From assembly GCF_052119585.1 (NCBI RefSeq), contig NZ_JBGQOJ010000001.1:744001-808000 (forward strand): DNA of 64,000 nucleotides, in the 5' to 3' direction. This document shows, in pieces, positions 8,777-17,236 of this stretch; position 1 is the stretch's first letter, and every line of letters begins with the position of its first letter. Source of the DNA: JBGQOJ01 sp052119585 (lineage in GTDB: Bacteria; Pseudomonadota; Alphaproteobacteria; Rhodobacterales; Rhodobacteraceae). Made by a program: the position numbers and the translations under genes. Under the pieces are notes generated by a model, which was given only the letters and a program-made list of their open reading frames with translations, was not told where the DNA came from and did no database searches.

Positions 8777-9598
8777 ATGTTTCAAAGAACTCCTCGGGTG
8801 TCAGGCATCTATGCCGCCGCAAGTCTGGCGGAACTGATTTATCACAGCACCGTCAGAAGCATCCGCAAAAGCAGCGGCAATGCGTTTGTGGGGCTGTTGA
8901 TGAACGTCAGTCAGACCATCGTTCTGGTTATCACCTTCTATGTCATGTTTACGGTTCTGGGCCTTCGGGGCAACGCGATCCGTGGCGATTTCCTGCTTTA
9001 CATCATGACTGGCATCTTTCTGTTCATGACACACTCAAAGGCACTGGGGGCCGTCATGGGGTCAGAGGGACCGACCTCGGCGATGATGAAACACGCCCCG
9101 ATGAACACGGTCATAGCCATATCCTCTGCCGCGCTTGGCTGCCTTTACACACAGCTTTTGTCGGTCTTTGTTGTGCTGTTCCTGTATCACGTCGCCTGGA
9201 CGCCCGTTCATATCGAAGACCCGATCGGGGCGATCGGCATGATCTTGCTGTCATGGTTCACGGGCGTCGCAATCGGCATGGTCTTTCTTGCCGCAAAGCC
9301 CTGGGCTCCGGGCTTTTTCGGTCTCGCCGCCAGCATTTATTCGCGCGCCAACATGATCGCCTCTGGCAAAATGTTTCTTGCGAACACCCTGCCGCACTGG
9401 ATGCTTGTCATGTTCGACTGGAATCCCCTGTTCCACACAATTGATCAGGCCCGGGGGTTCACCTTTATCAATTACAATCCCCACTACAGCTCTGTCTCCT
9501 ATCCGGTCTACGTCGGCATCACGCTGTTGATGATCGGGCTGATGGGCGAATTCTTTACGCGCAAACATGTCTCGCTCAGCTGGACTGCGGGGCAATAG
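8777..9598 (+). CDS. ABC-2 type polysaccharide exporter permease (KpsM/Wzm-like)
   Basis: About 273 residues with roughly six hydrophobic segments, e.g. FVGLLMNVSQTIVLVITFY and FLLYIMTGIFLF. The DWNPLFHTIDQARG segment before the last helices is characteristic of capsule and O-antigen export permeases, which move lipid-linked polysaccharide across the inner membrane with an ATPase partner. ATG 8777 is chosen; a GTG at 8765 in the same frame is possible. It is divergent from cysQ across about 140 bases. No ATP-binding subunit or KpsE/KpsD-type protein is next to it, so the ATPase must be encoded elsewhere. The stop lies one base from the alkB stop. Confidence 0.85.
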   Translation: MFQRTPRVSGIYAAASLAELIYHSTVRSIRKSSGNAFVGLLMNVSQTIVLVITFYVMFTVLGLRGNAIRGDFLLYIMTGIFLFMTHSKALGAVMGSEGPTSAMMKHAPMNTVIAISSAALGCLYTQLLSVFVVLFLYHVAWTPVHIEDPIGAIGMILLSWFTGVAIGMVFLAAKPWAPGFFGLAASIYSRANMIASGKMFLANTLPHWMLVMFDWNPLFHTIDQARGFTFINYNPHYSSVSYPVYVGITLLMIGLMGEFFTRKHVSLSWTAGQ

Positions 9599-9599
9599 A

Positions 9600-10220
9600 T
9601 CAAACCGCAACCCTTAGCGTCAGGTTGATCCGCCCGCCCTTCGGCAATAGCTGCGACGAGGCAAATCGTGTCCTGTCAATCCCGTGATAGGCCAGCCTTG
9701 CGTCGCCGCCCATGACAACCACATCGCCTGACCCAAGCCAAAGAGACTCTGTCGTGCCGCCCCGCGTCACATTTCCCACACGAAACAGCGCGTCATCCCC
9801 CAGGGAAATGGAAACCACGGGCCAACGGAAATCCGCCTCGTCCTTGTCCTGATGCAGACCCATGCGCGCGCCCTCGCCGTAGTAATTGACCAGACAGCAG
9901 TCGGGGTCGCGGTCCACACCCGAAACCATCCGCCACACATCAAGCACCGGCTTCGGGATCGGCGGCCAGGCCGTGCCGTTCGGATGGTGCGTCGTATAAC
10001 GATAGCCGGTTCTATCCGCATGCCAGCCAACGCGCCCCGCCGAGGTCATCCGCACACTCATCGGCTTGCCGTAGGGTGTCTGCGGCGAAAATAAAGGCGC
10101 TGCGGCAACGACATCACGCAGGCATTCGACAATCCTCGCTTGCCCCGCCGGATCAATCGCGCCTTTGAAAACGGAAAATCCGCGGATCAGCATATCGGGT
10201 CTTTTCGGCAATTCCGGCAT
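9600..10220 (-). CDS. alkB: AlkB-type alpha-ketoglutarate-dependent DNA repair dioxygenase
   Basis: 206 residues. It oxidatively removes methyl groups such as 1-methyladenine and 3-methylcytosine from DNA using Fe(II) and 2-oxoglutarate. The iron ligands are visible: H123 and D125 (GLHQDKDE) and H179 (AYHGID). The arginines of GRINLTLR (R197, R203) bind the co-substrate, and VNYYGEGARMG precedes the first ligand as in E. coli AlkB. ATG 10220 is chosen with GGGGGC five bases upstream; a TTG 21 bases further up is less likely. It is divergent from dnaK across 211 bases. No adjacent ada or alkA is present. Confidence 0.93.
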   Translation of the reverse strand: MPELPKRPDMLIRGFSVFKGAIDPAGQARIVECLRDVVAAAPLFSPQTPYGKPMSVRMTSAGRVGWHADRTGYRYTTHHPNGTAWPPIPKPVLDVWRMVSGVDRDPDCCLVNYYGEGARMGLHQDKDEADFRWPVVSISLGDDALFRVGNVTRGGTTESLWLGSGDVVVMGGDARLAYHGIDRTRFASSQLLPKGGRINLTLRVAV

Positions 10221-10291
10221 ATCTGCCCCCAAATAATCCAAAATGATTCAATTTTTATGACCAAAATCCCCCCTTGTTCCCCGAAGGGCGA

Positions 10292-10320
10292 CTTGCAGGC
10301 CGCATACCCTCTCCTTATAT
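10292..10320 (+). promoter_or_regulatory. Sigma32 (RpoH)-type heat-shock promoter of dnaK
   Basis: CTTGCA at 10292-10297, a 13-base spacer, then CTCCTTATAT at 10311-10320. This follows the RpoH pattern CTTGAA-N13/14-CCCCATNT closely. Transcription should begin near 10327, giving a leader of about 105 bases before dnaK. It agrees with the known heat-shock control of dnaK-dnaJ in alphaproteobacteria. Confidence 0.65.
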
Positions 10321-10322
10321 AC

Positions 10323-10364
10323 CCCAAGAAGCTGGAAAGGGGCGATGCCCCTGACCTTTTTGGG
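10323..10364 (+). promoter_or_regulatory. Long hairpin in the dnaK 5' leader
   Basis: An outer stem pairs CCCAAGAAG (10323-10331) with CTTTTTGGG (10356-10364), 8 of 9 pairs. An inner perfect stem AGGGGC/GCCCCT (10338-10343 and 10347-10352) closes a three-base loop. There is no trailing T run, so it is not a terminator. It lies at the very 5' end of the predicted transcript, some 70 bases before the start codon, so it does not itself mask the ribosome site. It could stabilise the mRNA 5' end. Confidence 0.45.
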
Positions 10365-10431
10365 ATTGGGTGAGGGGTGCCGTTTATGGGCCCTTTGCCT
10401 ACAACATCGCCTAAGCAAGAGGGTTTTAAGC

Positions 10432-12333
10432 ATGGCTAAAGTCATTGGCATTGACCTGGGGACCACGAACTCCTGTGTCGCAATCATGGACGGCTCGCAG
10501 CCGCGGGTTATCGAAAACGCCGAAGGTGCGCGCACGACGCCGTCGATCGTCGCGTTCAAGGACGGGGAACGTCTGGTCGGTCAACCGGCCAAGCGTCAGG
10601 CCGTCACCAACGCCGAAAATACTATTTTCGCAGTAAAACGCCTGATTGGTCGTCGGTATGACGATGCCGATCTGGCAAAAGACAAAAAGAACCTGCCGTT
10701 CGAATTGGTCAACGGTGGCAATGGCGATGCGTGGGTTCAGGCATCGGGCGAGAAATACAGCCCCAGCCAGATTTCTGCCTTTATCCTGCAAAAGATGAAA
10801 GAAACCGCCGAAAGCTATCTTGGCGAAGAAGTGACACAGGCCGTTATCACGGTGCCTGCCTACTTCAACGACGCACAGCGTCAGGCAACGAAAGACGCGG
10901 GCAAGATCGCCGGCCTCGAAGTGCTTCGTATTATCAACGAGCCGACAGCCGCTGCGCTTGCCTATGGCCTGGACAAGAAAGAAACCAAAACCATCGCGGT
11001 CTATGACCTTGGCGGCGGCACGTTCGACGTGACCATCCTTGAAATCGACGACGGCCTGTTCGAGGTGAAATCCACCAACGGCGACACCTTCCTCGGTGGC
11101 GAAGATTTCGACATGCGCATCGTCAACTATCTGGCCGACGAGTTCAAAAAAGAGAACGGCGTCGATCTGACCAAAGACAAGATGGCCCTTCAGCGTCTGA
11201 AAGAAGCCGCTGAAAAAGCCAAGATCGAGCTGTCGTCGGCCAACCAGACCGAAATCAACCAGCCGTTCATCTCAATGGATAGCAAATCCGGTCAACCTCT
11301 TCACCTGGTGATGAAGCTGACCCGCGCAAAGCTGGAAAGCCTTGTTGCAGACCTGATCAGGGCCTCGATGAAGCCTTGCGCTGCCGCGTTGAAGGACGCC
11401 GGCCTGAAGGTAGGTGACATCGACGAAATCGTTCTGGTCGGCGGGATGACCCGTATGCCGCGCGTCGTCGAAGAGGTGACAAAGTTCTTCGGCAAAGAAC
11501 CGCACAAGGGTGTGAACCCTGACGAAGTTGTTGCCCTTGGCGCGGCCATTCAGGCCGGCGTTCTTCAGGGCGACGTCAAAGACGTGGTTCTGCTGGACGT
11601 GACTCCGCTGTCGTTGGGCATCGAAACGCTGGGTGGCGTGTTCACCCGCCTGATCGACCGAAACACAACGATCCCGACCAAGAAATCACAGATATTCTCG
11701 ACGGCCGAAGATAACCAGAATGCCGTGACGATCCGGTGTTTCCAGGGCGAGCGCGAGATGGCGCAGGACAACAAGATGCTGGGCCAGTTCAATCTGGAAG
11801 ACATCCCACCCGCACCGCGCGGCATGCCCCAGATCGAGGTCAGCTTCAACATCGACGCCAACGGCATCGTAGAGGTCAGCGCCAAAGACAAAGGCACAGG
11901 CAAGGAGCACCAGATCACCATTCAGGCATCCGGCGGCTTGTCCGATGCGGACATCGAAAAGATGGTACGCGACGCGGAAGAGAACGCAGAGGCCGACAAG
12001 GATCGCAAGGAGCTGGTCGAAGCCAAAAACCAGGCTGAAAGCCTGATTCACTCGACCCGCAAATCGATGGAAGAGTATTCCGACAAGGTTGACGCCTCGA
12101 CCATCGAAGCGATTGATCTGGCCATCGGCGCCCTTGAAGAGACCATGGAAACCAATGATGCCAGCAAGATCAAAAGCGGCATTCAGAACGTGACCGAGGC
12201 CGCCATGAAGCTTGGCGAAGCCATCTACAAGGCAAGCCAGGATGACGAGGGCGGCGCCGACGAGCCGCGCGGTGTTGACGACGATATCGTCGATGCCGAC
12301 TTCGAAGATCTGGGCGACGACACGCGCCGTTAA
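10432..12333 (+). CDS. dnaK: Hsp70 chaperone DnaK
   Basis: 633 residues, normal length. ATP-dependent folding chaperone of the cytoplasm, working with DnaJ and GrpE. It opens with KVIGIDLGTTNSCVA (phosphate 1 loop), contains AVITVPAYFNDAQRQAT, the connecting DLGGGTFDV and the linker VVLLDVTPLSLGIET, and then a substrate-binding domain. The acidic tail ends DADFEDLGDDTRR rather than EEVD, as usual in bacteria. The start is ATG 10432 with GAGG about 10 bases upstream; an upstream in-frame start would add 29 non-conserved residues. It is followed 76 bases later by dnaJ. Control by the sigma32-type promoter at 10292 is likely. Confidence 0.99.
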   Translation: MAKVIGIDLGTTNSCVAIMDGSQPRVIENAEGARTTPSIVAFKDGERLVGQPAKRQAVTNAENTIFAVKRLIGRRYDDADLAKDKKNLPFELVNGGNGDAWVQASGEKYSPSQISAFILQKMKETAESYLGEEVTQAVITVPAYFNDAQRQATKDAGKIAGLEVLRIINEPTAAALAYGLDKKETKTIAVYDLGGGTFDVTILEIDDGLFEVKSTNGDTFLGGEDFDMRIVNYLADEFKKENGVDLTKDKMALQRLKEAAEKAKIELSSANQTEINQPFISMDSKSGQPLHLVMKLTRAKLESLVADLIRASMKPCAAALKDAGLKVGDIDEIVLVGGMTRMPRVVEEVTKFFGKEPHKGVNPDEVVALGAAIQAGVLQGDVKDVVLLDVTPLSLGIETLGGVFTRLIDRNTTIPTKKSQIFSTAEDNQNAVTIRCFQGEREMAQDNKMLGQFNLEDIPPAPRGMPQIEVSFNIDANGIVEVSAKDKGTGKEHQITIQASGGLSDADIEKMVRDAEENAEADKDRKELVEAKNQAESLIHSTRKSMEEYSDKVDASTIEAIDLAIGALEETMETNDASKIKSGIQNVTEAAMKLGEAIYKASQDDEGGADEPRGVDDDIVDADFEDLGDDTRR

Positions 12334-12409
12334 AAGCGTTCGGAAATAATGTGGTCGGCGCAGGTTTTCCCCTGTGCCGACCGCTGTGTTTCCGCAAGGA
12401 GAACGACGG

Positions 12410-13552
12410 ATGGCAAAGCGCGATTATTACGACATCTTGGGCGTCAAAAAGGGCGCCTCGCCGGATGAAATCAAAAAGGCCTATCGCCAGTGCGCAAAGG
12501 ACTTTCACCCGGACCGCAACGCGGACAACCCGGATGCGGAATCCAAGTTCAAAGAAGCGAACGAGGCATACGAGGTTCTAAAGGACGCCGATAAAAAGGC
12601 GGCCTACGACCGATATGGCCATGCTGCCTTCGAGGGCGGAAATGGTGCCAGCGCCGGGCATCGCGGCGGTCAGGGCGATTTTTCCTCCGCCTTTTCCGAT
12701 GTGTTTGACGACCTGTTCGGCGACTTCATGGGCGGCCAGCGCGGCGGCGGCGGGCGCCAACGCGCCACACGCGGGTCAGACCTGCGCTACAACCTGCGCA
12801 TCAACCTCGAAGAGGCGTTTGCAGGCCTTCATAAAACCATCAACGTCCCAACGGCGGTCGCCTGCGCCTCGTGCAGCGGCACAGGTGCCGAAAGCGGGGC
12901 AGAGCCGACAACCTGCCCCACATGCTCTGGCATGGGCAAGGTCCGCGCGCAGCAGGGCTTTTTCACGGTCGAACGCACCTGCCCCACCTGTAGCGGCAAT
13001 GGCCAGATCATAAAAAACCCTTGCAAGGCCTGCGGCGGTGCCGGTCGCACAGAAAAAGACCGCGCCCTGTCGGTCAACATCCCGGCCGGCGTCGAAACCG
13101 GCACCCGCATCCGCCTGTCCGGCGAGGGAGAAGCCGGCCTGCGAGGCGGTCCAAGCGGCGATCTCTACATCTTCATCGAGGTGTCAGAGCATCAGTTGTT
13201 CCAGCGTGACGGTGCCAATCTGTATTGCCGCGTGCCGGTCAGCATGGCCGACGCAGCCTTGGGCGGCGACATAGAGGTGCCGACAATCGACGGCGGTCGC
13301 AGCCGAGTCAAAATCCCTTCGGGCAGCCAGTCAGGCCGCCAGATGCGCCTGCGCGCCAAAGGAATGCCCATGCTGCGCGGTGGCGGATCAGGTGACATGT
13401 TCATCGAACTCGCGGTTGAGACGCCCGTGAACCTTACCTCGCGCCAAAAAGAAATCCTGCGGGAATTCGACAAGCTGTCAGAAGACAACAACCCCGAATC
13501 CTCCAGCTTTTTCTCCAAGGTCAAGAATTTCTGGGAAGGCATGAAAAGCTAA
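12410..13552 (+). CDS. dnaJ: Hsp40 co-chaperone DnaJ
   Basis: 380 residues. It delivers unfolded proteins to DnaK and stimulates its ATPase. The J domain has HPD at 33-35, a Gly/Phe-rich linker runs about 75-120, and four CxxCxGxG zinc motifs begin at C152, C169, C191 and C205, followed by the two C-terminal substrate-binding domains. The start is ATG 12410, preceded by AAGGAGAA nine bases away; the in-frame codons upstream are not conserved in character. It is in the dnaK operon. No terminator lies between dnaK and dnaJ, so both should be heat inducible. Confidence 0.99.
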   Translation: MAKRDYYDILGVKKGASPDEIKKAYRQCAKDFHPDRNADNPDAESKFKEANEAYEVLKDADKKAAYDRYGHAAFEGGNGASAGHRGGQGDFSSAFSDVFDDLFGDFMGGQRGGGGRQRATRGSDLRYNLRINLEEAFAGLHKTINVPTAVACASCSGTGAESGAEPTTCPTCSGMGKVRAQQGFFTVERTCPTCSGNGQIIKNPCKACGGAGRTEKDRALSVNIPAGVETGTRIRLSGEGEAGLRGGPSGDLYIFIEVSEHQLFQRDGANLYCRVPVSMADAALGGDIEVPTIDGGRSRVKIPSGSQSGRQMRLRAKGMPMLRGGGSGDMFIELAVETPVNLTSRQKEILREFDKLSEDNNPESSSFFSKVKNFWEGMKS

Positions 13553-13575
13553 TCCCGTTTGCCACGGCGGGATTA
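13550..13575 (+). terminator. Perfect inverted repeat at the dnaJ stop
   Basis: TAATCCCG (13550-13557) pairs with CGGGATTA (13568-13575) around a 10-base loop; the left arm includes the dnaJ stop codon. No run of T follows, so it is at best a weak or factor-dependent terminator. It could equally protect the mRNA 3' end. Confidence 0.4.
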
Positions 13576-13610
13576 ACCTTAAATTCAGCGAATCGCGGCA
13601 CCGTCACCCT

Positions 13611-14369
13611 ATGACACAGCATCGCCATTTCGCCGAAGCCCCCTTTCCCGGGTTTGATATAGCGGGTCCCGCCATCGGGGCCCGCACCGCGCTTTCCCCA
13701 GATTTCCACAGCGACCACCGCAAACGCCTGCGCGACCGTTTCATGGACGGGGGCGCACAGGCGATGCCCGACTACGAACTTCTGGAACTGGTCCTGTTTC
13801 GGGCCATTCCCCGGCGCGATGTAAAACCGCTTGCCAAAACCCTTATGCAAACCTTCGGTGACTTCAATCGCGTCATCTCTGCGCCCGCCGCGCGGCTGCG
13901 CCAGATTTCCGGCGTCGGCGAAGCCGTGGTGCAGGAATTCAAAATTGTCGAGGCCGCCGCACACAGGCTCTCCCGCGCCAAGATCATGCAGCGCAACATC
14001 ATTTCCAACTGGGATGCCGTTCTGGACTACTGCCACACGACCATGGCGCACCGCGAGACCGAACAGTTCAGGGTGCTTTTTCTTGACCGCAAGAACGTGC
14101 TGATCGCGGATGAGGAGCAGGCAAAGGGCACGGTCGATCACGTTCCGGTCTACCCGCGCGAGGTCGTCAAACGCGCATTGGAACTGAACGCATCGGCGAT
14201 CATCCTTGTCCACAACCACCCCTCTGGCGATCCGACGCCTTCAGATGCGGATATTGCGATGACCGCCCAGATCAACAAAGCCTGCGCGGCGCTTGACCTG
14301 ACCCTGCATGATCATTTGATCGTTGGAAAATCGGCAGAGCTCAGCTTCCGTAGCGCGGGATACCTTTAA
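13611..14369 (+). CDS. radC: RadC-family JAMM domain protein
   Basis: 252 residues. A helix-hairpin-helix region at about 95-112 (RQISGVGEAVV) precedes a RadC/MPN domain with an intact JAMM metal motif: H201 and H203 (HNHPSG), S211 and D214. The family was first linked to DNA repair, but its true role is unclear and a metalloprotease or nuclease activity has only been proposed. It starts 58 bases after dnaJ on the same strand. Its TAA shares bases with the stop of the convergent gene at 14366. The function beyond family membership is unknown. Confidence 0.9.
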   Translation: MTQHRHFAEAPFPGFDIAGPAIGARTALSPDFHSDHRKRLRDRFMDGGAQAMPDYELLELVLFRAIPRRDVKPLAKTLMQTFGDFNRVISAPAARLRQISGVGEAVVQEFKIVEAAAHRLSRAKIMQRNIISNWDAVLDYCHTTMAHRETEQFRVLFLDRKNVLIADEEQAKGTVDHVPVYPREVVKRALELNASAIILVHNHPSGDPTPSDADIAMTAQINKACAALDLTLHDHLIVGKSAELSFRSAGYL

Positions 14370-15925
14370 CGCACCCAGATCTCCACGCGTCGGTTGATCT
14401 GACGCCCCCAGTCGGTATCGTCGCAGGCCATCGGCATCGCCTCGCCAAATGCCTCTGCTGTCAGCGTCAACCGCGCAGGATCAGCCGTTGCCGCCGCAAT
14501 CCTGACAGCCTCGCGCACAGCTTCGGCGCGTTTCCTTGCAATCCCCAGGTTGGCCGCTGCATCGCCCAGACCGTCGCTAAATCCGACAAAAATCAATTCG
14601 CGCTCGTCATAGATCCCCGTCTCCAACGCCTGCGCCAGCAACAGAACATTCGAGCGGGATTGCGCGTCAAGGTCTGTCGCCCCGCCCTCGAACCGGAATG
14701 TCGTCGTCAGGCGTTTCGCCGACCTAAGGGTGTCCACCATGCGCTTCAAATCGTCCAGCGACACCTCTGCCCCCGCGCCTTCGATCGCGTTGGCCAACCG
14801 CTCTCCTTGTGCGGAAACCGGGATATCCAGCGGGCCCTCGTCGACAAACCCGGCGCGGCGAATGACCAGTTGCGCTGCCGGTGATCGCAGATACTCGAAA
14901 AATGCACGGACAATTTGCGGCTGGCGTCGGGCTGGCGTATACAGAAACAGCGGTGCGGTCAGGGGGTAATCCTCTGATTTCAAAGAGGCATAACTTGCCG
15001 CAGCCGGAAACCCGCAACTTCCCCGCAATGCCAGAATTCGGGTATTTCCCGTTTCGGAATAGGTGCTGATCCCTATCGCAAAAGGATCGGCCGCAACCGC
15101 GTCGGCAAGGTCGGATTGTGTCATGTGCCGAATGACACCCTCGGAACTGGCCAGCCCCGCCGCCCGCATGACCCGCGCATCGAAATCCTGCGCCGTTCCA
15201 GAAGTTTCCACCGGAAGGTGCAGCATAATCGGCGCATCCATCGCGCCAAGATCGGCCCAGTTCGAAACTTCGCCAGAAAAGATGCGCCCCAGATCGACCA
15301 TCGCCATGCTCCGAACGGGATTCCCCGCAGCCACCACCGGAACCAGCCCGTCCAGCGCCACAATCCGCCCGCGTGCGGCTGCCCGCAAGTCGCCCAACCC
15401 GGCATCCAGCGCCAGCGCCAGTTCGACCGGGTTAGGCTCGCGCAGCGCCATTGCGATATCAGCCTCGTTTGCAAGAAGGTCGGCAAATCCCTCGTCCGTA
15501 TTCGTTAACCGAAATCCAAACCGCGCAACATCATGCCCGGACGCCGCGTCTCGCAGAATGTATCTGAACCGGATATCGTCTTGCACGACCCGCCGCACCA
15601 ATAGCCCTTCTGTTACCGCGAAAGCCTCGATCAGCGCTGGCAAAAGAACCTCGCCCATGGACGCCGCGCCGGACAGGGTCAGTTCGGCCACGAACGCTTG
15701 CAGGTTCGGGCATCCGGGTCCGGCACAGACGACTCCGCTGCCGTCCAACGTCAGCTCTCCGTAAACGCTATCGACACGGTAGAATTCCCCGTCATAGCCC
15801 AGAAGCGTGCCGTTGATCGAAAGCGAGCCATCGCGCGACGTCAGCGTCACATCCTGCGAGATCGCCGGACACGCAAACGCCGAAAGGAAAAGTACGGCGA
15901 AACCCGCCGCACGAAAAATGGCCAT
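14366..15925 (-). CDS. Exported substrate-binding (PstS-like)/OmpA fusion protein
   Basis: 519 residues with a signal peptide (about 1-23, cleaved near AISQ). Residues about 24-75 form a small beta-rich N-terminal region with a Cys pair (CAGPGC). Residues about 80-345 resemble a phosphate-type periplasmic binding protein, with FSGEVSNWADLG typical of PstS-like domains. Residues about 400-519 are an OmpA C-terminal peptidoglycan-binding domain ending INRRVEIWVR. The protein is therefore periplasmic and likely tethered to peptidoglycan. No pst transport genes flank it. A start at 15925 gives a clean signal peptide. Ligand unknown; phosphate is the family default, not shown here. Confidence 0.85.
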   Translation of the reverse strand: MAIFRAAGFAVLFLSAFACPAISQDVTLTSRDGSLSINGTLLGYDGEFYRVDSVYGELTLDGSGVVCAGPGCPNLQAFVAELTLSGAASMGEVLLPALIEAFAVTEGLLVRRVVQDDIRFRYILRDAASGHDVARFGFRLTNTDEGFADLLANEADIAMALREPNPVELALALDAGLGDLRAAARGRIVALDGLVPVVAAGNPVRSMAMVDLGRIFSGEVSNWADLGAMDAPIMLHLPVETSGTAQDFDARVMRAAGLASSEGVIRHMTQSDLADAVAADPFAIGISTYSETGNTRILALRGSCGFPAAASYASLKSEDYPLTAPLFLYTPARRQPQIVRAFFEYLRSPAAQLVIRRAGFVDEGPLDIPVSAQGERLANAIEGAGAEVSLDDLKRMVDTLRSAKRLTTTFRFEGGATDLDAQSRSNVLLLAQALETGIYDERELIFVGFSDGLGDAAANLGIARKRAEAVREAVRIAAATADPARLTLTAEAFGEAMPMACDDTDWGRQINRRVEIWVR

Positions 15926-15945
15926 ACGATTGTCCGAAAATAATT

Positions 15946-17022
15946 TCAGTTCTGGGCGATCTTCAGATCTCTAAGCACATTTTTCAATACAAGAAAATCA
16001 CCGATAGCGTCGCACTCTGGCATCGAAAGCGTCAGATCAATCACCGACACCGGGCCATAGCCTGTGGTCTGCAGCGATTGCGCATCGACCTCTCGCGCGC
16101 AATTATAGGCCGTAATCTCGGCCTCTATTCTGATCCGCACTGTGCCGTCTTTCCTGATTTTACCCGTGGGAAAGGTATAGACTTCGGCCATGTTCGGGTT
16201 CGGTGCCGTCTCGTCGCCAAGCCGCGTCAAGAACCCACCGCGCGCCGTCTCGGCAAACACCGCAGTGCGCGGCGCATTGATCCAGACATGCCCGTCATCC
16301 TGATACCCCGCCCCGAATTCCAGTGCGTGCAATTGTAGGCCCGACAAGCCAACCCACTGCACCGCCACTCTGTCGAACAGCGCCAGATCCGGCACATCCA
16401 CTGTCGCGGTCGCCTCGTCGTCATCCGCAAACCGCGCGACAAACCGTGCCGATGTCGTCAGCGCTGGCATGTCGATAACCAGCATTCCTGCCGCCGAAAC
16501 CTGCAATGTCGCGTTCAGGCCCGCGTGTGACACCGTCACCCACTCCCCAAGATGGCAAGGCGCAGACAGGGTCAGCGACACCATAGCGGCGCTGGTTTCC
16601 CTGGCCGACAATTCTGGTTCACAGGACAGCCCATAGGGGCTTAGCGCCCCCTGAACAAACGGTGCCGTGGCAGCGCCGTCAACACGGGCCAGACGCGCGC
16701 CCAGATTGCCCGTGGCGCCAAGCAGCGCTGGCTGCATCGCCTCGGCGGGTGGGCGCGGCAACACCATGGCACCCGGCGCCGTAGCCGGATCAACAGGCGG
16801 GACCGCCTCTGTTTTCAGTGCAACCAAGGTAACCGCAGTCACGTTGGCAATCATGCCAGAGTCAGGGTTCGGCTGTGGAACCGGCGAAAGCTCGGCCGAC
16901 ACCACCGGCGCGCTTCCCGACAATCGGGCCGTCAGGACATCGCCATTCTGCATCACATATCCAGTCGAAGCAGCCAGAATAAAGGCGCTTCCGATTGTCA
17001 TAAGCTTTCGCTTAACTTGCAT
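15946..17022 (-). CDS. Exported or membrane-anchored protein of unknown function
   Basis: 358 residues. An N-terminal KRKLMTIGSAFILAASTGYVM segment (about 4-24) is a signal peptide or anchor. A Pro/Ala-rich linker (about 40-110) leads to a periplasmic-looking region rich in beta strands with three or four Cys, which I cannot assign to a family. ATG 17022 is chosen because GGAGG lies five to six bases upstream; longer readings have no such site. It lies 20 bases before the binding-protein/OmpA gene on the same strand, so the two are probably co-transcribed and may act together in the envelope. The downstream side of secA, with its terminator, lies upstream. Confidence 0.7.
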   Translation of the reverse strand: MQVKRKLMTIGSAFILAASTGYVMQNGDVLTARLSGSAPVVSAELSPVPQPNPDSGMIANVTAVTLVALKTEAVPPVDPATAPGAMVLPRPPAEAMQPALLGATGNLGARLARVDGAATAPFVQGALSPYGLSCEPELSARETSAAMVSLTLSAPCHLGEWVTVSHAGLNATLQVSAAGMLVIDMPALTTSARFVARFADDDEATATVDVPDLALFDRVAVQWVGLSGLQLHALEFGAGYQDDGHVWINAPRTAVFAETARGGFLTRLGDETAPNPNMAEVYTFPTGKIRKDGTVRIRIEAEITAYNCAREVDAQSLQTTGYGPVSVIDLTLSMPECDAIGDFLVLKNVLRDLKIAQN

Positions 17023-17236
17023 GATCGCCTCCAGCGCATGGTCAGACATTCGCCAGAGTATGCCTTGGAAAGGTGCCGTGGCGTACATGCCATAGCGGAA
17101 ATAGATCAATCTGCGGCGCAGCGACCACAGATTTCCAGATATGGGGCATACCAATCAGTTGCCTACTCTATTTAGGGCTAAATCGGCCCTAAGGTGCTGT
17201 AATATATGCCTTTTTAAAACCATATTCCACAATAAC
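17023..17236. other. Intergenic region with a perfect inverted repeat
   Basis: 214 bases between the secA terminator and the unknown exported gene. TTAGGGC (17172-17178) and GCCCTAA (17186-17192) form a perfect 7-base inverted repeat with a 7-base spacer. It has no T run on either side, so an operator or an mRNA-end structure is more likely than a terminator. I found no convincing -35/-10 pair, although a promoter for the minus-strand pair of envelope genes must lie here or nearby. Confidence 0.4.

Noticed and set aside
10323..10364. ROSE-like RNA thermometer in the dnaK leader
   Set aside because: The stem does not include the ribosome-binding site and ends about 60 bases before it, so a classical thermometer is not supported.
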